In this document: one piece after another, positions 62,501 to 64,000 of the stretch
Layout of the letters: every line of letters begins with the position of its first letter
How positions within the stretch are numbered: position 1 is the first letter of the stretch
Assembly: GCF_033807575.1 (NCBI RefSeq)
Contig: NC_084704.1
Span: forward strand, 23,599,968-23,663,967
Length of the DNA stretch: 64,000 nt
Direction: 5' to 3'
Source: Cydia pomonella
Taxonomy: Eukaryota > Arthropoda > Insecta > Lepidoptera > Tortricidae
The notes under the pieces: generated by a model
The model's input: the letters and a program-made list of their open reading frames with translations, nothing else
The model's database searches: none
Told to the model about the DNA's origin: nothing
Program-made: the position numbers and the translations under genes

Positions 62501-63381
62501 TAGTTATTAGGTAGGAATCTTGTTTACCTCTAGCTCTTAAAATTAAGTTATACAACAAGTAGAAATCCATTCTTATTATATAAATATCAATAATGTCACT
62601 TTTCTGATTCCTTTAACTATCCAACGACACTCACATTCACAGCTCGGAATCTGGCTAGGAAATCGTTTATAGCTGGCTGCAGGACGTGCAAAAAATATAC
62701 ATGCATACTTTCAGGCATCATTAGTACATTACGCTTTCTTTCTTACTTTGTAGTACCTATGGTTGTAGCCTTGTAGCTATGATCTATACAGGCTGTTTAT
62801 TTAGTCACCTGAAATAATTTGCGAGCTGAATATATAGGTCAAACTGAGCAACTTTTACTATGGGATCAACCCCGAAATCGCGAAAAACCACCCCGTAAAT
62901 TATTGCAGGTGACTCAATAAACACCCTGTATAAATAGATGAAATATAGGTCGAAAATCTAAGATAAACATTACATAGTCCTAATTTACTCAACCATCATA
63001 CTTAGTGGCTTTATAGGTACCTACCTACTTCCACACATTCTAAATTAGCTGTTGTGTAATTGAATTATGATAAAATTAATTGTTCTCAATACTTAAAGTC
63101 TAATAATTTCGCCTTTATCTTCAGCACACGATCATGATATGAGTTCAACTGTAGATAAACCAGTAAAGCAGCTCTTTGTATAAGTTATCCATATTTATTT
63201 ACGAACTGAACTACATTAATTAATTCTGTTAATATCAACTTTATTGTAACTTCAGTGACTTACCTCTGTTAAAAATGCCTTGTCGGACCGTGTAATTAAG
63301 GTTTTCAAATGAAATGTTAAGCGAAGAGTCTTCCGTCAGAGACGTGGAAGTAGTCTCTAAGGATATGGACTCACTAGCCAT
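26205..63381 (-). CDS. ABC transporter subfamily G, half-transporter (ABCG1/ABCG4-like), 10 coding exons
   Basis: Ten minus-strand exons join in phase: 63381-63264, 53676-53559, 35122-34936, 34463-34318, 32066-31828, 30843-30733, 30055-29901, 29690-29504, 28224-27968 and 26549-26205. Together they give 1863 nt, that is 620 residues plus TAA. Every junction has AG acceptor and GT donor and the frame never breaks. The nucleotide-binding domain (about 24-270) shows Walker A GQSGAGKST (62-70), Q-loop Q107, signature LSGGQ (162-166), Walker B VMFLDE (182-187), D-loop SGLD (190-193) and switch H219. A linker (271-358) precedes a membrane domain of about six helices near 366-387, 399-418, 440-466, 476-498, 508-528 and 588-612. 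This NBD-then-TMD order and the length are typical of ABCG half-transporters, which dimerise and move lipids, sterols or xenobiotics across membranes. The cysteine-containing loop before the last helix resembles ABCG1/4. Substrate and exact paralogue cannot be told from sequence. All catalytic residues are present, so the gene looks functional. Confidence 0.95.
26698..26902. mobile_element. MITE with AGGGATCGGAAACCGGT ends (intron 9)
   Basis: AGGGATCGGAAACCGGT and AACCGGTTCCGATCCCT are inverted ends with one mismatch, 205 bp apart, with ATTTCG and GTTATTT blocks inside. It lies in ABCG intron 9. Confidence 0.7.
26955..27012 (-). repeat. Possible tRNA-like SINE head (intron 9)
   Basis: The minus strand reads TGGCCGCGCGGGTATTCTAG then TGGTCAAGACG, an A-box-like sequence. 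The B box is poor. It could be a degraded SINE head. Confidence 0.3.
27968..28224 (-). CDS. ABCG transporter coding exon 9 (TM3-TM4)
   Basis: Residues 421-506 lie here, between a TTTCCAG acceptor and a GTACGA donor. FPMVKREHFNRWYTPGAYY is the well-conserved ABCG loop before the third helix. Two further hydrophobic segments follow and the exon closes with GSLFDIK in phase 0. Confidence 0.93.
28289..28358. repeat. Hairpin repeat in intron 8 edge region
   Basis: ATTTTACTGTTGTGGTTTAC and its mirror GTAAACC-like CCACGACAGTAAAAT flank paired TCATAAAA / TTTTATGA blocks; a few mismatches. It lies 65 bases upstream of exon 9, in intron 8 of ABCG. Confidence 0.65.
29504..29690 (-). CDS. ABCG transporter coding exon 8 (TM1-TM2)
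   Basis: Residues 359-421 lie here, between an ATTCCAG acceptor and a GTATGT donor. It begins with WRDPHFTLIM and covers the first two hydrophobic helices. The donor is chosen at 29503 because it alone restores the FPLQFPMVKRE sequence with exon 9. Confidence 0.9.
29901..30055 (-). CDS. ABCG transporter coding exon 7 (linker to membrane domain)
   Basis: Residues 307-358 lie here, between a TTTCAG acceptor and a GTAAGT donor. It codes a low-conservation linker that ends in SSWKQFTTLTRRALL, the amphipathic segment found just before the first membrane helix in ABCG transporters. Phases agree on both sides. Confidence 0.9.
30287..30501. mobile_element. MITE with CTTGGAGGATTTAACAACTGG ends (intron 6)
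   Basis: CTTGGAGGATTTAACAACTG at 30287 is mirrored by CAGTTGTTAAATCCTCCAAG ending at 30501, with one mismatch over about 30 bp. It lies in ABCG intron 6. Confidence 0.85.
30518..30614. repeat. Hairpin, 24-bp perfect arms (intron 6)
   Basis: AATATCGTCGCTATACTTAC plus four bases (30518-30541) is mirrored exactly at 30591-30614. The inner part also pairs (CTCGTATT...GATACGAG). It adjoins the MITE ending at 30501. Confidence 0.85.
30733..30843 (-). CDS. ABCG transporter coding exon 6 (linker)
   Basis: Residues 270-307 lie here, between a TTTTCAG acceptor and a GTAAAT donor. The exon continues directly from NPVDF with L-IEICGEQ, matching the IEVxxGE-type segment that follows the ABC domain in ABCG proteins. 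The rest is a variable acidic and asparagine-rich linker, which is why the exon was too short and AT-rich to stand out alone. Its phase fits both neighbours exactly. Confidence 0.85.
31080..31259 (+). mobile_element. Non-autonomous Helitron-like element, 5'-truncated
   Basis: AAAGTAACTCTGTCTGTCTG...GAGATAGTTTTCGACCCGGA...GTTGCGGTTAAATGCTAG followed by T matches the family at 8049 with a CTAG|T end. It lies in ABCG intron 5. Confidence 0.55.
31296..31560. repeat. Dispersed repeat, related to 57465-57717
   Basis: Shared blocks include TTTATTTAACTTGC, GTAAGTT...GTGACAATG, GAGCTGATCTG and AACCTAATTGTGTTTGGG followed by TGTCTCGATG. Order and orientation are the same. The class is unknown. Confidence 0.55.
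31828..32066 (-). CDS. ABCG transporter coding exon 5 (D-loop, H-loop)
   Basis: Residues 190-270 lie here, between a TTCTAG acceptor and a GTAAGT donor. SGLDSSTS forms the D-loop and VVTMHQPS holds the switch histidine H219. The end, CPQFHNPVDF, matches the usual close of the ABCG nucleotide-binding domain. Confidence 0.95.
32111..32352 (+). repeat. tRNA-derived SINE, family 1 (intron 4)
   Basis: The head GGGCTAGTGGGTAGTGACCC and a decayed box B lead into the shared body (GTATGTATTTATCTA, TATCGTCG, TTTGGGGCTAG) and a 3' end GTCCCCAATCATTTATTTA. It lies in ABCG intron 4, antisense to the gene. Confidence 0.8.
33036..33226 (-). repeat. tRNA-derived SINE, family 1, minus copy (intron 4)
   Basis: This is the reverse orientation of the family at 32111. 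The minus strand shows AGTGACCCTGCCCATGAAGC, a good box B GGTTCGAATCC and then the body. Two copies in opposite orientation lie about 0.7 kb apart in ABCG intron 4 and could pair in the transcript. Confidence 0.8.
33346..33895. repeat. Long foldback element, arms about 127 bp (intron 4)
   Basis: The left arm 33346-33472 and right arm 33769-33895 are near-perfect mirrors (for example AAAATAACGGACACGTATTT / AAATACGTGTCCGTTATTTT), and much of the centre pairs too (CACGTGTTTTGTTAT / ATAACAAAACACGTG). There is no coding content. Transcripts of ABCG intron 4 would fold here. Confidence 0.85.
34218..34276. repeat. Perfect inverted repeat, 23-bp arms, near exon 4 donor
   Basis: ATGAAACAATTATTGGGAAT plus AAG (34218-34240) is mirrored exactly at 34254-34276 with a 13-base loop. 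It lies 41 bases past the exon 4 splice donor. Confidence 0.9.
34318..34463 (-). CDS. ABCG transporter coding exon 4 (signature and Walker B)
   Basis: Residues 142-190 lie here, between an ATCTCAG acceptor and a GTGAGT donor. The exon contains the ABC signature LSGGQRKRLAIG and Walker B VMFLDEPTS, including the catalytic glutamate E187. A perfect short palindrome lies 41 bases downstream of the donor, in intron 4. Confidence 0.95.
34936..35122 (-). CDS. ABCG transporter coding exon 3 (Q-loop)
   Basis: Residues 79-141 lie here, between a TTGCAG acceptor and a GTAAGT donor. CYILQDD contains the Q-loop glutamine (Q107), followed by the LTIEESL helix usual in this subfamily. Intron 2 on its upstream side is 18.4 kb and holds the copia element; intron 3 downstream is 472 bp. 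Confidence 0.95.
35387..35507. mobile_element. MITE with GGGGCCCATTTCTCGAACGG ends (intron 2)
   Basis: GGGGCCCATTTCTCGAACGG and CCGTTCGAGAAATGGGCCCC are exact inverted ends of a 121-bp element, with ACTAATATTATTAG blocks inside. Confidence 0.85.
36533..36664. mobile_element. MITE with GGCCTACCGCGAAAA ends (intron 2)
   Basis: GGGCCTACCGCGAAAACC...AATTCGCAA mirrors TTGACGAATTTCG...TTTTCCCGGTAGCCG with several mismatches across about 130 bp. Confidence 0.6.
37052..37286 (-). repeat. SINE family 2, 5'-truncated minus copy with target duplication
   Basis: The body and tail of family 2 lie on the minus strand with the tRNA-like head missing. A 19-bp target duplication starting AAGTTCTGTTACTCG flanks it (37033-37051 and 37287-37305). 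It lies in ABCG intron 2. Confidence 0.85.
37440..37925. mobile_element. Second copy of the 17.2-kb MITE, reverse orientation
   Basis: The sequence is close to the reverse complement of the uninterrupted parts of 17237-18076, including the blocks around AGGTCCCCTAAAAG and GTGACGTCAC. The right end GGAAACAACCCTATT is intact. The left end (near GAATCGTATTCC) has diverged, so the TIR is imperfect. Confidence 0.75.
37950..38405 (+). pseudogene. maT-type (DD37D) mariner transposase remnant
   Basis: Two frames give the C-terminal half of a Tc1/mariner transposase. The first reads GVSYSGLTQIHFCEKGVKT; a small deletion shifts the frame, and the second resumes with TVLEPIVKPL and FEQDSAPAHKAK. The second catalytic aspartate (in QDSAPAH) and the third (in LNPLDY) are 37 residues apart, which is the maT (DD37D) spacing. 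A TAG stop follows at the site of the usual tryptophan (38229-38231). The remainder reads to GGDFE and a TGA at 38402-38404. The N-terminal half and terminal repeats were not found. It is dead and lies in ABCG intron 2. Confidence 0.85.
38406..40130. other. ABCG intron 2 sequence without other recognised features
   Basis: Apart from the tRNA-like patch at 39225-39320, the stretch is AT-rich with no supported exon or repeat. Confidence 0.45.
39225..39320 (-). repeat. tRNA-like SINE head
   Basis: On the minus strand, AGGATGTGGGTTCGAGACTC carries a good B box, preceded by an A-box-like region. No closed acceptor stem is seen. It is probably a SINE head or tRNA pseudogene. Confidence 0.4.
40131..40577. 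mobile_element. Element with TTAAGAGGCTGTCAA ends (intron 2)
   Basis: TAACTTAAGAGGCTGTCAAC near 40131 mirrors ATTGACAGCCTCTTAACTTC ending near 40580. The 450-bp body is AT-rich and non-coding. Confidence 0.65.
41640..41762 (-). pseudogene. LINE C-terminal fragment
   Basis: The minus strand reads GRPHRRWRDEFDAF, DRDGWETPEDKDAW. This is the GRP..RW.DE......W...A.DR..W motif at the C-terminus of several LINE groups. The copy is 5'-truncated. Confidence 0.65.
42004..42063. repeat. Perfect inverted repeat, 21-bp arms
   Basis: AGTGTTGGCCGAACGTTAAT plus T (42004-42024) is mirrored exactly at 42043-42063 with an 18-base spacer, in ABCG intron 2. GTTGGCCGAACGTTAAT-type ends recall a small MITE. Confidence 0.85.
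43065..43290 (-). pseudogene. LINE reverse transcriptase C-terminal fragment
   Basis: The minus strand reads AHEITAMWDADSTIIVPIVV, SANGLIAKSLT, then with disruption a TARIVRRFLTLRP-like end. This matches the C-terminal region of a LINE RT protein common in lepidopteran genomes. Stops and a shift show that it is dead. The frame at 42653-42988 next to it is not recognised. Confidence 0.7.
43661..44354 (-). repeat. GGTTCCGT-family element, reverse copy with C-runs
   Basis: It mirrors 11578-12447, from TTTTAGGGTTCCGTAGCC to GAGTCCGACTCGCACTTGG, with C homopolymers at 44029-44041 (13) and 44168-44178 (11). The second inner unit is shorter here. It lies in ABCG intron 2. Confidence 0.75.
44620..44800 (+). 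repeat. Retroposon 3' end with GATTTCT tail
   Basis: CTTGCCGGAAGATCAGCGCT, then GCATTAATGCTGAGGCGGGA, ATAGTTTATCACGAATAAAT and a (TGATTTC)n end make up a LINE/SINE 3' part. A reverse fragment lies near 57925-57985 (GCGCTGATCTTCCGTCGG). Confidence 0.5.
45887..46226 (+). repeat. Copia 5' LTR
   Basis: This 340-bp repeat is the left copy of 50683-51022. It holds an AT-rich TATA-like tract near 46040-46058 and an AATAAA signal at 46099-46104. It would drive element RNA rightward, antisense to the ABCG gene. Confidence 0.95.
46227..46246 (+). other. Copia primer binding site, half-tRNA-iMet type
   Basis: Right after the 5' LTR, TTTATGTGCCCAGA resembles the complement of the anticodon stem-loop of initiator methionine tRNA (TTATGGGCCCAG). 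Copia-like elements are known to prime from a cleaved initiator tRNA in this way. It is not a perfect match. Confidence 0.6.
46326..50501 (+). CDS. Copia gag-pol polyprotein, intact
   Basis: One frame of 1391 codons runs from ATG 46326 to TAA 50501. The frame is open further upstream, but only from a GTG at 46233 inside the primer site, so ATG 46326 is preferred. Gag comes first, with a UBN2-like region (GNYFSWKFTLKMML) and a zinc knuckle CX2CX4HX4C at about 233-246. Protease follows, with DSGSS at 277. Integrase has HCRLGH and CxxC zinc residues from about 427 and the DD35E triad D489, D552 and E588. Reverse transcriptase has YVDD at 1071-1074. RNase H includes D1241 and E1282. Integrase before RT is the copia order. 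No stop, frameshift or missing catalytic residue is seen, so it may encode active enzymes. Confidence 0.96.
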   Translation: MPPHGDDNIIEVTPAASASTNTSTVMLGGAGVMEKLEGAGNYFSWKFTLKMMLTLEGLWDLIVRTDNSPLTGSDVARDQRALARLCLSLKPGLYQYVREAKSAREAWKKLSDVFEDRGLYRRVLLLRQLHRIEFSDYSSMSTYIEKVMSLVHQLSDIGKTVEDEEIAEILLSGLPQEYDPLVSNLETLCLSSKLSSELVRTRLLQEAQRKDDSINAASSSTTSAFVSKRQITCRYCGKPGHVKAKCFKLRREKMVKKKDQPTTAYLAHAAAAELYLDSGSSNHLVKDKDLLCNIKDISAQTISTANKQQMTSTSAGELHLIMNNQVRNIKNVMFVPSLSVNLLSVSKLCQNGFVIEFNADGCFIYDRDSKSSGNYLAKAICTNGIYKLEGFVCEGNLPNRMHSLLLQERQEAPSAAVATSATANLIHCRLGHLNIAGMTKLRKHVCGVVFQGEAYDKCEACLKGKMATKPFPKASSSRTTQPLQLIHSDVCGPLPEASWGGARYLVTFTDDFTRKTFGYLMKNKSQVMSYFVQFKALVEKQLNLPIKCLRSDNGKEYCNLNFTEYLQKHGIIHQTTVPYSSSQNGTAERNFRTLFEKARCMLQHASLEKRFWGEAIMAAIYLKNRSPTTALSGHIPEEVWSGSKVDLSHLRVFGCIAYSLVPENKRDKLDAKGKEYLFVGYSETSKGYRLADPLCPTKVIISRNVAFIENKFKGSYPQPSEADSEEQMNIFNFDCDTIQQNCDKNINESNFNNNEFNFNNDGLCVSDNECNRNNVLISDGEYCTGSEDESEPAGLSASEDELDSAGLPASEPSSEPLTSPCETTARDGAAAGPVTVASHTGRPIRSTRNVQPPRFSDYDMTDISFMVFENPFISEPLTYNEAMNSAHSKEWLEAMTREYDALVANNVWELVDRPVDKNIVKCKWVYKVKYDASGKFDRFKARLVARGFTQCKGVDYQETFSPVVRHSTMRILFSIANQFNLNIDHLDVATAFLNGDLNETIFMEQPIGFSDKDPNKVCLLKKSIYGLKQASRMWNCKIHNLLCKHNFVQSKCEPCVYMRCSGNDIVIIALYVDDFYVFYSPNSSIKSLLVSILEKEFNVKNLGELKSCLGINVTRDRVKGILKLDQSEYIRKLLVRFNMQNCKAVSTPMEVNCKLLKSKNIDSLQDDIYNYRQLLGCLMYLSVCTRPDISYACSQLSQFNNCFDRTHWLAAKRILRYLAGTIQYSLCYHKSKNWFLNAFTDADWANDVTDRKSYTGFVIKLGNDTVNWEARKQKCVALSSCESEYLAISDVCKDVTFIQNLLSEILPRESQEIQYVVYNDNQSAQRLLHVNEYCRKRTKHIDLRFHYVKDLINKKLIDVKYMPTDKMLADVLTKPLSKVKHERFVTAMNLM
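50671..50682 (+). other. Copia polypurine tract
   Basis: AATAAGGGGAAG directly precedes the 3' LTR and would prime plus-strand DNA synthesis. Confidence 0.8.
50683..51022 (+). repeat. Copia 3' LTR
   Basis: The right-hand LTR reads the same as the left one over its full 340 bp. AATAAA lies at 50895-50900 and would end element transcripts. TCATC follows directly. Confidence 0.95.
51053..51123. repeat. Hairpin repeat beside the copia insertion
   Basis: GTAACTTACTTTCTATGCAT, then CTCGCTC, pairs with GAGCGAG...ATGTATAGAAAGAAGTTAC with two differences. It starts 26 bases after the copia target duplication. Confidence 0.75.
51124..53558. other. ABCG intron 2 sequence between copia and exon 2
   Basis: AT-rich sequence. 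A short GC-rich patch at 51938-51958 (CGCCGGCGCGCACGCC) stands out without explanation. There is no frame or repeat I can name. Confidence 0.4.
53559..53676 (-). CDS. ABCG transporter coding exon 2 (Walker A)
   Basis: Residues 40-79 lie here. A TTTTAG acceptor precedes the exon and a GTACGT donor follows at 53558. It carries the Walker A loop GQSGAGKST, which binds the ATP phosphates, followed by LMDILAGYR, a typical ABCG sequence. Intron 1, upstream, is 9.6 kb. Confidence 0.95.
53897..54077 (-). pseudogene. Unidentified open frame, possible transposon remnant
   Basis: About 60 codons stay open on the minus strand, rich in leucine, asparagine and glutamine (for example VAYFNELANKCLQAQHALV). 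No start codon begins it and no family is recognised. It sits in intron 1 of the ABCG gene on the same strand. Just upstream, the opposite strand (54280-54394) reads a basic, cysteine-containing segment. Both may be pieces of one decayed DNA transposon. Confidence 0.2.
55201..55486 (+). repeat. Tandem duplication, unit about 143 bp (intron 1)
   Basis: GCGATCCTAACGAAATAACG...TAAATCTTAACAAATCACTT starts at 55232 and again at 55375, with about 10% differences. No frame is conserved. Confidence 0.8.
55493..55632. mobile_element. Compact MITE, relative of 22617-23113
   Basis: ATATCGTCAGGTGACAAGCA...AAAACTCAC mirrors GTGAGTTTTTCTTGTCCCC...TGATGATAT across 140 bp. Confidence 0.65.
55738..55813. repeat. 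TTAA-MITE family, one-ended fragment
   Basis: GGAGAATGGAAAAT and TTGTATGGACGGTCACG lead to CCCTCTTAAGAG, as in the family's right end. Confidence 0.45.
55814..57464. other. ABCG intron 1 sequence without recognised features
   Basis: The sequence is AT-rich and contains only short chance frames on both strands. Confidence 0.4.
57465..57717. repeat. Dispersed repeat, related to 31296-31560
   Basis: It has the same ordered blocks as 31296-31560, here less decayed. The open frame at 57414-57719 reads through it and is not taken as a gene. Confidence 0.55.
57720..59084. other. ABCG intron 1 sequence, mostly unremarkable
   Basis: A reverse fragment of a retroposon end lies at 57925-57985. Nothing else is supported. 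Confidence 0.4.
59085..60365. repeat. Large foldback element, arms about 480-500 bp (intron 1)
   Basis: The left arm (59085 to about 59590) starts AAAAAACCGGCCAAGAGCAT and the right arm (about 59880-60365) ends in its mirror ATGCTCTTGGCCGGTTTTTT. Both arms contain a G or C homopolymer (59418-59429; 60075-60084) and the block with CTAAACTGGAGCTTAAAGTA. The centre has two overlapping GTAGTC(A/G)ACTAGGA units. It is two head-to-head repeats or a foldback transposon, with no true frames. Confidence 0.8.
60890..60921 (+). repeat. (ATTC)n microsatellite
   Basis: About seven ATTC units stand in a row, following AACGCAAATAAACG, itself like a retroposon end. Confidence 0.9.
61640..61840. repeat. Dispersed repeat with CTCGCTACGCTCG block
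   Basis: AACCCTTGTGCATTGAAACC, CTCGCTACGCTCGTGGTTC and GGCACGAGGGATTAAACAAC are part of a family also glimpsed at 19990-20060 (GGTATTAGCACGAGCGGTTA). The class is unknown. Confidence 0.45.
62786..62931. mobile_element. MITE with ATACAGG(C)TGTTTATT ends (intron 1)
   Basis: ATACAGGCTGTTTATTTAGT...CACCTG mirrors CAGGTGACTCAATAAACACC...CTGTAT over 146 bp. It lies about 330 bases downstream of ABCG exon 1. Confidence 0.8.
63264..63381 (-). CDS. ABCG transporter coding exon 1 (start codon)
   Basis: This exon holds residues 1-39 and the first base of codon 40. The ATG at 63381 opens a serine/threonine-rich cytosolic N-terminus that runs into FENLNYTVRQG, the usual first strand region of an ABCG nucleotide-binding domain. 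It ends at a strong GTAAGT donor (63263-63258), leaving phase 1. No signal peptide is seen, as expected for the family. Confidence 0.9.
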
Positions 63382-63665
63382 GATGCAGGATTTGCTCACT
63401 AAACAGACACAGAACTACACATTCGTTTCCATAGTTCAAACACAAAGAATCGTGATCGATACAAACAAAGGACACGAGGCTGCGCCAGCTGCGCGCATGA
63501 CGCCCAGGCGATACAAGGACGGTCGCTACACTGTGGCGCGCGCGCGCAACACAAGCCAGCGATATCGGTCGTTCCCCCACTACACCACCAATACCAACTT
63601 GTGTCGTCAGCTGATACCAACTATGGACGATTGTTACAGACAGAGAGGTCCATTGCAGACCCGGT
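63382..63665 (-). promoter_or_regulatory. GC-rich 5' flank / 5'UTR of the ABCG gene
   Basis: The 280 bases upstream of the ABCG start are clearly richer in G and C than their surroundings and include an alternating CG run near 63537-63546. That fits a 5'UTR and core promoter. No TATA box or clear initiator was found, so the start site is not placed. Two short upstream open frames (63620-63399 and 63580-63374) would lie in the leader if transcription starts above 63620. Confidence 0.4.
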
Positions 63666-63780
63666 AGCTACTGCAAAAGTAGGTACCTACAATGACCAGT
63701 TTGATAGAAATGTAGGGGAACTTATGACTGATTCAACTGATTGTGAATGATCCACACCTTTGTAGGTGCTACTGCTTCAC

Positions 63781-63843
63781 CTAGGTCTTCTCTCTTCACT
63801 CTGATGTTCTTATACCTTTCCAGAGTGAAGAGAGAAGACCTAG
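63781..63843. repeat. Perfect inverted repeat, 23-bp arms
   Basis: CTAGGTCTTCTCTCTTCACT plus CTG (63781-63803) is mirrored exactly at 63821-63843 with a 17-base spacer. It lies 400 bases upstream of the ABCG start codon. Confidence 0.9.
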
Positions 63844-64000
63844 AGTGGGTATCATTTTAGATACCTTGGTTGCACAGTAACTGATACCAACTGGAGGGAA
63901 GAAGAGATAGATGTTCGAACCCGAAAATTTTTATTCTAATTTTGTCAAAATATAAAAGTGGCTCCTATATCTAACATTAATTTATTAACGTAACATGTCC

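Overview
The window is AT-rich eukaryotic DNA from an insect, most probably a ditrysian moth or butterfly (Lepidoptera). The signs are: a large intron-rich gene with canonical GT-AG splice sites; tRNA-derived SINEs of types I know from Lepidoptera; Helitron-like elements with TC...CTAG ends; a maT-type mariner remnant; several non-LTR (LINE) fragments; and many MITEs and foldback repeats. No bacterial-style gene organisation is present.

The main gene is on the minus strand and spans about 63381 down to 26205. I reconstructed ten coding exons whose reading phases join without a break into a 620-residue ABC transporter of subfamily G (half-transporter, ABCG1/ABCG4-like). An N-terminal nucleotide-binding domain has every catalytic motif intact and is followed by a membrane domain of about six helices. 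Introns range from 210 bp to 18.4 kb. The two largest, introns 1 and 2, hold most of the mobile DNA between 35 and 63 kb.

Intron 2 carries a complete Ty1/copia LTR retrotransposon (45887-51022) on the opposite strand. Its two 340-bp LTRs read as identical, it is flanked by a TCATC target duplication, and it has one uninterrupted gag-pol frame of about 1391 codons. It looks very young and possibly still active.

Left of the transporter, a second minus-strand first coding exon (18696-18792) ends in a clean splice donor. It has the same splice phase as the transporter's first exon and a weakly similar end, so it may start a neighbouring tandem ABCG paralogue whose other exons lie further left, mostly or wholly outside the window. 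I could not find its second exon.

The rest is repeat-rich intergenic or intronic DNA. It includes SINEs (4507, 17326, 32111, 33036, 37052 and a disrupted one at 17168/18077); LINE 3' fragments (12792, 14478, 15360, 16727, 21440, 41640, 43065); a maT transposase remnant (37950-38405); two Helitron-like elements; a TTAA-flanked MITE family with two full-length copies (5211 and 13704); a GGTTCCGT repeat family with long G/C homopolymers; and large foldback elements (6203, 33346, 59085). There is also a striking set of short perfect palindromes (8556, 10574, 34218, 42004, 63781).
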